Positions 1-11,900 of a stretch of DNA of 64,000 bases are shown here, in pieces. A program made the position numbers and the translations under genes. The stretch is from Aldrovandia affinis (Eukaryota > Chordata > Actinopteri > Notacanthiformes > Halosauridae), in contig JAINUG010000026.1 in NCBI GenBank assembly GCA_029706075.1, positions 7,618,523 through 7,682,522 of the forward strand, read 5' to 3'. The number at the start of each line of letters is the position of its first letter. The stretch's first letter is position 1. Under the pieces are notes generated by a model that worked only from the letters and a program-made list of their open reading frames with translations, was not told the DNA's origin and ran no database searches.

Positions 1-1
1 G

Positions 2-3000
2 AAAAGTGCTGTCAAAAGCATCTTAACATTGGCAGAAGAAGAACATTATCAATCTGTTGCCATTCCTGCTCTGAGTTCCGGGCTCTTTAACTTCCCTCTC
101 CGTAAGTGCGCAGACATCATTGTGAAAACCCTGAAAGATCACCGTTTTAGGCCAAATTCACGGCTTTCAGAAATTCACCTGGTTAATAATGATGAGCCAA
201 CTGTCTCTGAGATGGAGAGGGCTTGCAAAGAAATTCTGCAGTCAAAGTCCCACAGCATAGCTGTGAAGGCCCCTGAGACCAGGACGTCTACACCTTCATT
301 ACAGATGGGCAGCATTACAGTGCACATCAAAAAAGGGTGCATTGAACAAGAGAAGGTAAGGCATATGAGCGAGGTATGATACTATGAAACATCCACTCTC
401 ATCTGTGCAAACCTGCCATACTAGTTTTAGTTTGCATACTTGATATACAAGTAACTGCCAAAATAAATGAAACACTTGAGTAAATGTATGGTTCTGGTGG
501 CTCTGACTCAACCCCTTAGAAGGAAAGGTAAGGTAAGAAAGCCCTGTGTGATCACCTTCATCCAGTGGTGAAGCATTTCTATCCTGATGGGAGTGGTCTC
601 TTCCAGGATGACAGTGCCCCAGTCACAGGGCATGAGTGATCACTGAATGGTTTGATGAGCATTGAAACTATGTAAACTATATGCCATGACCTTCTCAGTC
701 ACCAGACCTCAACCCAATTGAACACCGCTGTTCTGGCAGCTCTATATAGGCCCAACGCCCTATTATAACACTTTATGTTGGTGTTTCCTTTATGTTGGCA
801 GTAGCTCTAGATCCAGACTCTGTCTTGAATTTGAATTTGTGTCTATATAAAACTCTTTAAAAACACTTCTAATTCGGTGCAAAATGTAGTTTTGTCACAT
901 TTAAGGAAAAAATATACTTATAAAATCACCACATCTTTCTAAATGTGTGTATTTTACATCTAAAATCTAGCACCACTGCAACTGTCTGTGTGCCATGATA
1001 ATGGTCACCAAGTATGTAATATAGTGGACATAGTTTCAGAAAGTAGATTAAAATGCATAAAAAACGGATTGTATTAGGGTTGAATTTGAATTTAATTATT
1101 TATTACAGGTGGATGTAATTGTGAATACAATATCTCAGTACTGTAATTTATCACATGGATCAATTTCAAAAGCCATATTGAAAAAAGCTGGTGACAGCAT
1201 TCAAAAGGAGATAAAACAATCACATTCCATCAGTGAATACGGGGACGTCATTGAAACCAATGGCCATGCCCTTCATTGTCTTCGCGTGTACCACACTGTG
1301 TGTGCATTCCATGCAACTGGAACAACGGCAGGCTCAGAGGTAAATTGAAATCTTCAGTGTGTGTGTAGAGTGTACAGTTATAAAAGCTGTTACATAATGT
1401 GTTGAAAAGTGTAATGTTGCTTTAAATGTCTTCTGGTACATTTGGATTAGACCTGCAAACAACTGATCCCAAAGAGCATAGAACTTGCTGCTGGTCTTGC
1501 TACTTTAAACCTTGGAGATCCAGGTTTAAAGCTCTGTCAATCTGTTTTGTTTCCTAGATCCTCCGATCAGTTGTTCTAAAATGCTTGGACAAAGCCAAGT
1601 ACAAGTACTCATCCATCTCCTTCCCTGCTATTGGCACTGGTCTTCTGGGATTCAGCAAAATGGAAGTAGCCCATATAATGATGAAAGCGTTTGCAGATTT
1701 TGCAGAGCAGAATAAAGGATCGAAGATGGATGTTTATGTTGTTCTGTATCCCTCTGATACAGAGACATTTGCGGTAATATCTCATTCTACTTACTGAATG
1801 ATGCATTTCTGCATTCATTTGATTAGGATTTATATTGAGTATTCAATATCGATGCAGATCATGTATTTATTTGGTCTACAAGAGACATGCAAGATCATCG
1901 GCCAATCATCGAATCAAAAAGATTGTTTAGAAATTTCTTTTCTTAACTGACCCTCTTACCCAGGGTGGTTTTCATAGGCTTTTATTTATTTTTAACGCAT
2001 TTTTTTTAATGAGTTTAAATTTTTTTTTACATTTATTTACCTACTTGAAATTTACTGAAACAGTTCAGATTAATTATCTTGCTTAAGGGTTCAATGTCAG
2101 TGCTACACGAGGGAATCTACCCTGCAATCTTTGGGTTTAATTTCTTTAACTTTAAACACTTCACCACATTGAAGTTTTAAGTATTCTCAGTAGTGTAAAG
2201 AATGATAGCAATTTTATTTTTCAATAGTCTATACTAACCTGTACAAAACACCAGGGATAGGCTATCTGTATTTTCAAATACCACAATGATTCATGTTAAA
2301 AATGCATTTTGTAATTGTATTACTCCTAGTTGCAAACTTTGGTTATGAATCCATCTCATTTGACTTTACACTATCAAAAGGAGCCATTTCCACCCTCAAA
2401 TGGTCAGAAATGTGTAGTCTTAGCATACATTTCTCGCAGGTGAGCTGAAGGCCTCTGTATTCACAGGCATTTCAACACAAGATGCTTCACCCAGAAGACA
2501 GACAATCAATCAAGTCCAGTGCATTCAACAAACGTATGTAAAAAGCAAGCAGCAGAAGGATTGAATATTCATGCTTGTGACTCATTTTGTCCATTGGAAT
2601 TAAACACATTTAAAGTTTTTCACAGTTCTGGTTTATCCAAATGACACCTTGTTTTTTTATATTGTATACCCTGGTTGGAGTGTACCAGGGTTTGCATATA
2701 CATCACATTCAGTGCATTGTGCTTGATATTGTTTTCTTAATTACTATCCAGATCGCTCAGGCTATGAGGGTGATGGGGCTACCAATGGAGCACAAGCATG
2801 CATTGAGCTCATGGGTGGCTCCCTTGTATGTCGCATGGAAGCGAAAAGGTGGATTAATGAGACGATTCTCATGGCCTCCAACAAATGCACCATAGTCAAC
2901 AACCATGTCATCCACTTTGGCCAAGTGGAGCATGAGGCATTGCTGTCTCTCCAGACCAAGTGCCAGGTGTCCATCCAGGAGTTCCTTCACAGAGGCGTGG

Positions 3001-6000
3001 CAGGGGTGACTATTGAAGGACTCCAGAGAGGGGTGATGGAGGCTGTGCTGAGGGTGGAGACTTTGTGTTGCCAGGCCCAGGAGGAATTTGCCCTGACTGA
3101 GGAGAGTGCCATGATGCATGCTGTGGTCCGCTGGAGTTGTGCAGAGATCCCTGAACTTGAGGAGCCTGAAAACAGCGTTGCTTTGGAGAGAGCCTTCCTT
3201 GCAGGCCAAAACACTCAGAATGTTACAGTGAATGGCATGGAAATCCAGGTCTCCATCAGTAAAATGGAGGCAAAGGGTCGAAGTGGGAAAGGCTGTCATG
3301 TTGATAGGAAATGTAAGTGAATGTGTCAACTATAGGCTTTTGTTGGCTATGACCCTGCTGTGGTACCCCCTCAGGCAACTCCTCCTCTTTTTTTCTTAGG
3401 CTTGTTCAAAGACACCATTGGCATGCAATTTCAGAACATGTCCTTTTATCAAAGGACAACCATGACTCCTGACCGGAAACACCCATTTGACAGGATTCAT
3501 GGATTTGATATTGACAAAGTGAGTGACTATTAAACTCTTTGTTTTTTGTGTTAAAGCATAGTCGAACCTCTGAGATACAAACACATCTGGTATTGGGGGC
3601 GTTCAGAAATTGGCCACTCTCATTTTGTAGGTATAAGCCATAGTTTAAGATAATCATTTATAATCAGAGAAGTTGTAAGCAAGATTTCATTAGAACATAC
3701 ATCTTTTTTGTCTGTGCTTTCTAAACGATATATCTCCTTTTCATTGACCTGCCATCTAAGGCATCTTTTGAGAACTGACACTGCATCACCAATAACGGAG
3801 TCAAATCACTCATCCACCTTGTCAGGAGGACACAGTCTGTCAGACTTTGTGATTATAAAGACAAACAAAGCCAGAAGAAATGAAGATATAGTAAATACAA
3901 TACAGTTTAATTATTAAAGACTATTGGTAATTTTAAGATGACCTGTAAAAAAATGTAAAAATATGATTTTCCTGATGGGAAAACTTCCCAAGCAAAAGTA
4001 TTAGTGGAAATTTACTGAAAGCTTTCCATCCCTAGATTCTACTGTACATTTTAGCCATCGATGGGGCACAATGTAGAATAATGGCCTGCACCTTGAAGTT
4101 TACGTTGTGGACAGTATTGTGCTTGTTGTAAATTGCTCTAGCAACACCCAGCTGTAAAAACTGATGCCCCTGTTGTTATTTCAGATTGAGAAGGTAGAAA
4201 ACCGTCTTCTGGAGCACCATTTCCTGTTGAAGCAGGAGCAGGTGTCCAGCAATCCCAAGCTTCTGTACCAGCAGGTTCCAGCACAGTTCTGTGACCTGGT
4301 GTGCCGCGTTGGGTTCCAGAGGCTGTACTCCCCACCGAAGGGTATGACCTGACCCTCTTTCCAACCTTTAAGCCTAATCAACTAATTCATACTTCTTTGA
4401 AACAGGCTTTCATACGATCATATTCAATACTTCTGATCAGCTTCTTGAAATATTTTTGAGTAAAAGCCAAGAAGTGTGAATTTGTCCCTACACAGAATTT
4501 GTCTGGCAGCTTGAACTAACATTCCTTACGTTCACAAAACTTCTAATTAAAAATTCAGACCAAACTCATTGAGTAGAAATCTATACCTTTTCACAAACTG
4601 GGTATGATGTATAAAACGCAACCAAACTTGGGGATGAGATAGAAGTGTTATTTTAAATGCATAAAAGTATGCAATACAAAAACTAAATTAATAGGGTCTG
4701 AAAGAAGTCATCCGTTTTAATTGTTGTACTTCATTTGTGAAGCCAAAGACAATTATCCACTGATGAGAGTTCTGGGATGGGTTTCCCTAAAGCGCATTGT
4801 AAATTCTATTGTAAAAATTGAATTTGGACCCATGGATCCATCATTAATTTACGTGGTTTTCTCCAAATCCTTCATAACTAAAGTAGCACATTATCTCCAT
4901 CAACGTGCTACCCGACCCACACATTAAAAATAAAGTGCTTCTTAAGTTCACTTTTCCTGCTCTGCTCTTTACTGCAGACAGTGGCTACCACAAAGAGTGC
5001 TTTAAAATCAAGTCAATTTGCATTCTGGAATGTGTCATACGTAGGTTTATTTAGTTTATCACATTTATTTTGAGTCTTTTATTTACATACATGTAAAATA
5101 AGACATAACGTCATATTAGGCTATTTATTAACTAATAATGATGTGTTGTGTTGCCTATATCATCACATGGTTAGCCAAAGCAACATTGGATAGTCTATTT
5201 CAGCACAAAAGTGATTATAAGATTCAGCCGTGATACAAATGCAAGAGGGCAATGGCCTTTTATGTAATTTGGTTGAATTTGCAAAGATAAATCTTTTGCA
5301 AATTAGATCCTTTTTTTATCCAATTTTTTCCCTGTTTTCCTTCCAGTTTGGTGGCCAATTGTACCCTTTATTATTACAATTATCCCCTTCCCCGCAAGCC
5401 TGCTGCTGGCCTATTCTGATAACGGTAGTGGCATGGGCAAGGAACCGCCTCCTCCGAGACGGAACTCGCCAGTTGCCGACCGTGATTCCGATACAGACCG
5501 AGAAGCTCTCTGCAGTGAGCTCATGCCAGCTTCCCTTCCCCCTCCCTGGAGCGGACAGCCAATTGCCGTCCCCTAGCGGTACTCCCACTCCCGGCCAGAA
5601 CCGGACTGGAATAGCCTATAAAGATGAAGACTTTTCTCGGGCTCCATATTAAGTCACATTTCAATTAACTTGCCATCTTAAAATAAGAGCAGCAGGTAGG
5701 CCTAATGGCATCCTAACCATTTAAACCAAAGATGCCATCTATGTCAGCTACCTACTCCACGTAGCCAAGCAGTGCGCCGTACTGCTGCTGTGCAGGCAAA
5801 CCTTTAAACCCAGTCATTGTACACTTCCCCAAAAAACTGGATGCAAGTATCTAAAAGCAATCAAATCCAACAGTGTCGTTTCTAAAAACAGGACCATCCA
5901 TTGGTGTCTATATAAAGTGGTTACATGGTTTTAGCCAGTCACATGCCATACTGTATGGGTTTTTGTTACTATACGACACCTTGTACAGATATGAGAGGTA

Positions 6001-6998
6001 AATTAATTCTAAGATTATTAAAAACTTCATCCAAAAGAAGTAGAACTTCGTCTTAGGAGAAGTGTTATTTTCTCTTTCTTGTAGGTTCTGCATTTCCTTC
6101 TACTTTAGAGGGATTCGTTGTTCAATTTTGTGCTGATTTATAGCCTACCTTTCCCTGTAATTGTATTCATCAAAATGTACTGTTATAATAATTTGTAACT
6201 ATTTCAAATTAATTTACATCATGCCAATGTCCCAAAAAACAAACTAGATGTTGCAGACATTAGTCAATTGATTGTTTGATTATTGACATGCCTTGCTTTT
6301 TGCCAGGCTGGTGCAACTAAGAAGCATGAGCATAAGAACTCACACGTAAAATACCAGCTACCGACTGCTTTCGGGAAACACACGTAGAAGTACCACATAC
6401 TTTTCCTACATTCATCGTAAAGTCGCACATGAATCTCTTAATGTTCAAAGTTTTTGGGATACCCACCCTTTCTATTGTCTACAGATAAAGTTTTTTACAT
6501 TTTTGTGGAGTTTAGTGCCATTTGTTTGGGTTTGTTTGTGATCCATTAAAGGATCACTATCATGATTTTGTAAGATTCAGGGTACCATTCAGGATGGCAC
6601 TGGGCACAATTTTTAATTGGGCATGCTGTCAAAAATACAATTTACACAGAGGAGTTCCAGTTACACAACTTTTAGTATGTTTACATGTAATGTCCCTTCT
6701 TATTTTAGAGCAAAAGTTTGGAGCAGGAATGTATTTTGGTGGCAAGCCGTGTTCAGCGAAGGACCTGGCATCCGTTGGAAAGGAGGAGTACATCTACATT
6801 TTTCAGGCGAAGGTGTTGACAGGAAAGGAGACCATAGGCTCGCCTAACCTAATCATCCCTCCTGCCACTGGATCTGGCCCCTTCTCTCTGTATGATAGTG
6901 TGAAGGGAGGTGTGGACACCCATGTCATCTTCAACAGTCACCAGGCTCTTCCTGTATATCTGATCACGTACAAGCCAGTCAAGCATACACACATTTGA
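2..6998 (+). CDS. parp9: PARP9-like protein (macro-domain PARP), 3' part, 8 exons
   Basis: Exons 2-355, 1109-1339, 1558-1773, 2467-2533, 2752-3312, 3400-3518, 4185-4341 and 6709-6998 join in phase with AG/GT borders to give 664 codons and a TGA. Residues 1-118 hold the C-terminal half of a macro domain (IPALSSGLFNFP, IHLVNN). Residues 119-290 are a second macro domain (VIVNT near its start, FPAIGTGLLGF). A linker of about 220 residues follows, then a PARP catalytic fold from about residue 500. The NAD-site triad reads Q545 (LLYQQVP, where active PARPs have His), Y577 (GAGMYF) and T639 (DTHVIF, at the Glu position). Q-Y-T is the combination reported for PARP9, which is why I prefer PARP9 over PARP14 or PARP15. 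Mammalian PARP9 binds ADP-ribose through its macro domains and works with DTX3L in DNA repair and interferon responses. Roughly 190 N-terminal residues lie left of the window, judged from the mammalian length. Confidence 0.85.
448..806 (+). mobile_element. Tc1-like transposon remnant in a PARP9 intron
   Basis: The ends are inverted copies: aactgccaaaataaatgaaa near 452 and the complementary tttcctttatgttggcagt near 785-803, next to TA. Between them the + strand reads like the C-terminal half of a Tc1 transposase with stops and frameshifts: a QDDSAP catalytic-Asp block near 608 and, further on, CAGTCACCAGACCTCAACCC, which encodes the usual SPDLNPIEH block. Most of the transposase is deleted. 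The left end of the same family recurs at about 44710. Confidence 0.7.
2030..2140 (-). mobile_element. Decayed tRNA-derived SINE fragment
   Basis: The segment resembles the reverse complement of the body of the SINEs at 9140-9350 and 31046-31270, including the 'cagttcagattaa..cttgcttaagggt' stretch and a damaged B-box region. It is strongly diverged and lies in the 1774-2466 intron of PARP9. I see nothing else in that intron. Confidence 0.5.
3519..4184 (+). other. PARP9 intron, nothing recognised
   Basis: AT-rich sequence between two in-phase PARP9 exons. Short open stretches exist but none resembles a known family. Confidence 0.6.
5305..5620. repeat. Dispersed interspersed repeat, related to 48040-48210
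   Basis: This GC-rich island lies inside an AT-rich PARP9 intron (4342-6708). It starts with a pyrimidine-rich 'tttttatccaattttttccc' region and contains cctcctccgagacggaactc. A second copy at about 48040-48210 shares the pyrimidine-rich start, a 'tattgtgagttt'-type middle and cctcctccgagccggcactc. Shared blocks in the same order indicate a dispersed repeat. The class is unknown to me. The open frame of 140 codons across it is incidental. The rest of the intron shows nothing recognisable. Confidence 0.55.
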
Positions 6999-7561
6999 GT
7001 CATTTTTGAAATGACACAATGGAGTTTGATGTGCAGGCTGAAGGTCAGAATGAAAAATATGAAAATGTAATGTATCTAAAGAAGGTGTATGCAGCAGCTG
7101 CCTAACACCTGGAACAATGTTATTAAAGTTCCCATCCAATTAATATTTGTAATTAAACAATTAAGCTGTCAGTTAGAATGATCTGGAGTTTTCAGATCTA
7201 TTTTGTTTTTCTTCTATCCTATCCTAAATCATAGCGGTGTTGGGTTGTTTCAGTTGGCAAATTGTTTGCATTCAGCTGATAATGGTAATATTAATTAATA
7301 TCTGTTAATGAATCTGTAAAAAACTAATTTGTGAGAATTTCTTGGGTTCAAAATGTATTGATAAAGAAATAAGTTTTGATCTTTTTTGATTTTCTTTGAC
7401 ACTGTAAAGGTTGATTTTATGTTGTTGGTCTGAATGAAACAAATGAACAATCCTGGTTTTATAGTTATGAGATTAAACTGTGTTGTGTGGTTATTATATC
7501 TTAATTCTCAACCACAATTACAAATATTTCCTAGTCAGGATGTAATGTATGATATAAAGCA

Positions 7562-7567
7562 AATAAA
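7562..7567 (+). terminator. Probable PARP9 polyadenylation signal AATAAA
   Basis: An AATAAA hexamer about 560 bases after the PARP9 stop codon, at the end of an AT-rich stretch with no coding signal. An ATTAAAG at about 7122 is a weaker, closer alternative. The 3' end used cannot be decided from sequence. Confidence 0.4.
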
Positions 7568-8067
7568 CATTTCAGATTAACTGGCAGAGCAATGAGCAAT
7601 TTTCATATTCATTTTTGGCCTTTTCATAGAACGCCTCTATTGTTGAGCTAGACATGTTATTGCATAATTTTCTTAAAGAATGCAGTGGAACAGGTAAAGC
7701 ATGCCACAAAGTTTTCTTTCATTTTGCTGCAATAGATTGTTGTCTCCATGCATGTCTGTGTAAATGAGATTACAGTTGATTAAAGGGCAAGTTTCCAAAA
7801 CGTTCTTTTTTAAATTGTGTTTTAAATATATATATTATATATGTATATTTCGCCACATTGAACAACATGACCCTATAAGACCATAAAGGTTTGTCCTGGA
7901 AAACCTTGCTTGACAATTGGATTGACAATAAGAGCAATAAATGAGTGACCTGGACCAAGTTGTCATGGTGCAATCTGCATACCAATAAAATAATTCTAAT
8001 CCATACTGCTAAATTTAAATAAAAAATAAAATCACACATACAATTTACAACCCACAGATGCGGACGT
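7568..8067. other. Intergenic region between convergent PARP9 and faim
   Basis: AT-rich sequence with a short imperfect TA run near 7828-7850. I recognise no gene or mobile element. Confidence 0.5.
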
Positions 8068-8949
8068 TTTATTGTATAACATTTCTTAATATAGAAACTT
8101 ATCTCTCAGGACCTGAGAAGAGAGACAAGCAATCCTGTACATCAGAATAAGTTACATGGAACAGTGCCCTGAGGCGGTTTACCATCTTTCAACTAAGTAG
8201 ACATGCTTTCATTCAACACAAGGGACTTCGTAGATTGTATAGTACGCATAGTGCCAATGTACAAGCATAACTGAATCCAGAAAAGGATAGTGTGAAGTAA
8301 TGGTTGAATAAAACTGGCTATGTACCAGACGGTTTTGCAGATTCAAATCCCACGCAGAATGCTCCCGTAGTGCGCTTGAACAATTTGCTTTACTGCAATG
8401 TCTCTAATGTCTTTGCTAAGAATTTGATTTAAGGTTATGGTGTCTAAAGCTGGAGGCTTTGTAAATCATTCTGGAAAGGACCTATTCAGAGCAGAAGTAA
8501 CATAACAGCAGAAAATTCATTTCCTCTGGAATGCTGGTTGTTATTGCAAAGAAACCTGCAAATACTCAGCCTGACAGAGAGTGTTCTCAAAGTGTAGCTA
8601 AACTCTGCTAGTGCCACATGCGCTCACATTTCTATGGTGGCTTTATTTGAAAGACGAAATAGAGGAATCTACCAGCAACTGTGACCACTCCCTAAAACAC
8701 TCTTTTACGTGTATAAAATTATATATAATCAAATCTATATTTGTGAATAAAAAATAAAAAAAACATTATTTCCCTTTGCCTCTGCTGGTGTGAAGCATGG
8801 TGGGAAAGATGTCCATGTCAGCCTGTTCTTGTGGGACCACACTTTGGAAATGCCTGCTTTTGGAAGTTTGGAACTTTCTTGTTCAAATTGTGACTTGTAA
8901 GTTCACCCGGGGGTCCCCATGATGTCCCAGGACAGCACCCCTCGCCTTT
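8068..8949 (-). other. Probable faim 3' untranslated region
   Basis: TTTATT at 8068-8073 reads AATAAA on the - strand, about 880 bases after the faim stop codon. The interval has no coding signature or recognised repeat, so it most simply represents the 3' UTR. Confidence 0.4.
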
Positions 8950-11900
8950 TCATTCGGTGGATTCGGCTACTTCGACCCCATCCACCAACAGGGAGTGGAT
9001 CAGACCGTCTCGTCTCCTTCCACTGCTCACAGCCTTGATGCAACAGTCGTGGTCGGCCACCGTGAAGTGCGTCTCTGTGCCGTCTTCCACAAACTCACCC
9101 TGTGTGAGGGGGGGGTGGGCAAAAAAAGCCTTTATCCATTTACATTTACATTTTAGGCATTTAGCAGACGCTCTTACCCAGAGCGACTTACACATTTTAC
9201 ATTTCTTTACATATAGTCAATTTATACAGCTGGATATTTTACTGAAGCAGTTCAGGTTAAGTACCTTGCTCAAGGGTGCAACGGCAGTGCCCCACCTGGG
9301 AACCGAACCTGCAACCTCTGACTTACAAGCCCAGTTCCCTAACCATTACATTACTTTATCACTGCACATTCCTTTTTGAGGTGTGTTGCATTACAGTGTG
9401 TTTGGTACAGAGGAATGTCTAATTGTGGTATGTAGTCACGCCACAATGCTGAATTCATGTAGTTTACTGGGTCCAGACCTGGCCCTAACAGTTGTTCTAA
9501 TAGTTTGGATTGCGAAACATACACATTCCATGTGGTGTACACATTGCTCTATACATTATTTGAATGTTTTACGTGTAAAACAACTTACAAATGTTAAGGC
9601 TGATTAAACTATATTTGTTTTAGTTCATTGGATAATGTCTCTTGTCATTTGTGTTTTCCAGTTGAGGAGGGAGCACACATGGTCAAGGCTAAAAGCTTAC
9701 CGCAGTCTCCATTTTTTGACCATTGCACCATATGTCCATTGTGTCTTTCTCTGTCAAAAGAGAAAGTCGCAAAATTAAATCCACTCTCCAAGAAGAAGTA
9801 ACTGAGAAGACACATCTACATACATGGGCAGCTGAGAACATGCAAATCCCAGAGCATTTCACAACCATATACCTGGCAACTAACAGGGTTCCCACGGTCC
9901 ATAAAAATGCTTGAAAATAATTTTATCCTGGAAAGTAAGGGAAAGGTCATGGAAAGTGCTCAAATATCCCACTGTCCTTGAAAAGTAATGGGAAATTACC
10001 CAAATAAAAAAAGAACCTTTACAGCAAGTGAAATACATTTATCTTTTTGCAAGCTCATTAGCTTGATTTCACTTTCAATCTTATCCCTATCACTCATCAT
10101 TATTACCTTTGAAGACACAAAACATTTTGAAAGTAGCATGCCTGAAATTGTAGCTTCCCCTTAAAAAAGTTGCTGTTGCCCAAAGTAGCTCTATTGCACC
10201 AAAATAAATATATTTATCCTTAAAATGACATTGATTTGAGTGGGAACCCTGAACTATTCTTTTTAATTATTTTACCTTTACTTCAACTGAGAAATCAATT
10301 ATCTTTTGCAGTGACAACCTGGGGCATCAAAGTGGGTAGGGAATGCAAGGGATTGTGTAGCCAATCGGATGTAGGGGATGATTAGGTGGGCAGATGTAGA
10401 GGCAATTTTTGTGGGAATTTGGCTAGCACTCCAGGCTTAACACCCCTACTCTTTTGAAAAGTGCCATGGGATCTTATTGAGTCAGTCAACCTCAGTTTAT
10501 CGTCTCATCCGAAGAATGGGAATGAGACGTTAACTTGCTGTTTCGCATACATACATAGTTCTGTGGCAACAACACTGAACTCCCTGGTATTAGCAAGGAC
10601 TGCCACTAACAATATTATTGTAAGCCCACAGCTAAAACAGGTCACCAGGGAGTGAGCAACTGAGCTATTTAATCTGCTCTAAGAACTGGAGACAACATCA
10701 CCTGAACTCAGAGGCATAATATGCAAAGGCACCAAAGCACTGCTCTGTTGCATAAAGAAAAGTTACTGGGTCTCCTGCATCTTTGCACTTTAGTACCAAT
10801 AAACCAATAAACGTCACACAGCTTATCAGTATGTGCCTAGCAACACAGTGCCACACCCTGTTTTGCAAATACCTTTAAAACTGATACTCTCTGATTGAAT
10901 AGTTAATACTATTCATTGTATTATACTGTACACTGACACTTTCAATTGTGTTACAAACAATCTCAGTACCTATACTGCTTTTGCTCAAGCCTTATTGTAT
11001 GTCATCTGTAAATTACTCTGGATAATGCATCTGCTAACTGAAAAAATGTAAATGCAACAAGTAAAAATGTACTATCATTCAAGTGAATAAACAAACTTTA
11101 TTTACACATTGGTGCAGCTGTGTTTTGGACAATCTGTTAACAAGGCCATTTGACTGTTGGAAAAATATCTGTGGGAAAAATAAGTATTTCAGCATCTAAG
11201 CGAGGGACATCTGGAGAGCTGGATTACTCTCAAAACGGATAAATCAGAGAGACTGCAACACACAAAATATCAAGGCTTATATCCAAAAATTGAATAGATC
11301 TAAGAAAGTATCTTCAGCAAGGCTTCGTGGAATGTCATGTACAGCTATTTATGATCTCAGCTCTCCCCAGTCAAGTGAAGATTTTATCTTATTATCTCGT
11401 GTGTTACTGATACCTAATCTAATACATAGCAGGAATGCTTCCTGATGAAAGCATGCAAGTATTCAGTGACTGTGCAAAGGTGTGGAAAATATGTATGTTG
11501 TCACACCACATGATGACAGCCTTAGTCTGACTGAAAGGCTGAACTGTTAACATGCAGAAAAAATACAGGACCAAGGTCACATTCTTCTATATCTGATCTC
11601 TTTCATTTGTGTACATCCAGATGTGCATAGGATGATCCGTACAACTTATTCACTTCATTGAGCCCACTGTATCAATCAATACAAATGCTATAACTGTCAG
11701 TGGATCTGCATCCAACTAAGATTTATCCTAATTTAAGATTCAGCTTTCTTCCTCATTTCATCCAGGTGGGTGCTACACATTGGAGGTGGTTGAGGTGAGT
11801 GTCTCCTCTTCACTGCTTTGATAAGAGACGAAAGGGGTTGTATAGATACAATCAAGTATTATGCTAGTACTGTGAAAGGAACCTGAACATGGAGGCGCTT

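Noticed and set aside
2757-3329. 190-codon - strand open frame
   Set aside because: Antisense of the well-supported 2752-3312 PARP9 exon, with no recognisable domain.
5230-5652. 140-codon + strand open frame
   Set aside because: Lies within a PARP9 intron and coincides with a dispersed repeat. No protein-family signature.
9170-9350. Possible tRNA gene
   Set aside because: A- and B-box-like words belong to a SINE head. No cloverleaf with acceptor stem could be made, and the same sequence recurs at 31 kb.
9383-9607. Small + strand open frame between two faim exons
   Set aside because: No homology recognised, on the opposite strand in a faim intron, with no splice or start context.
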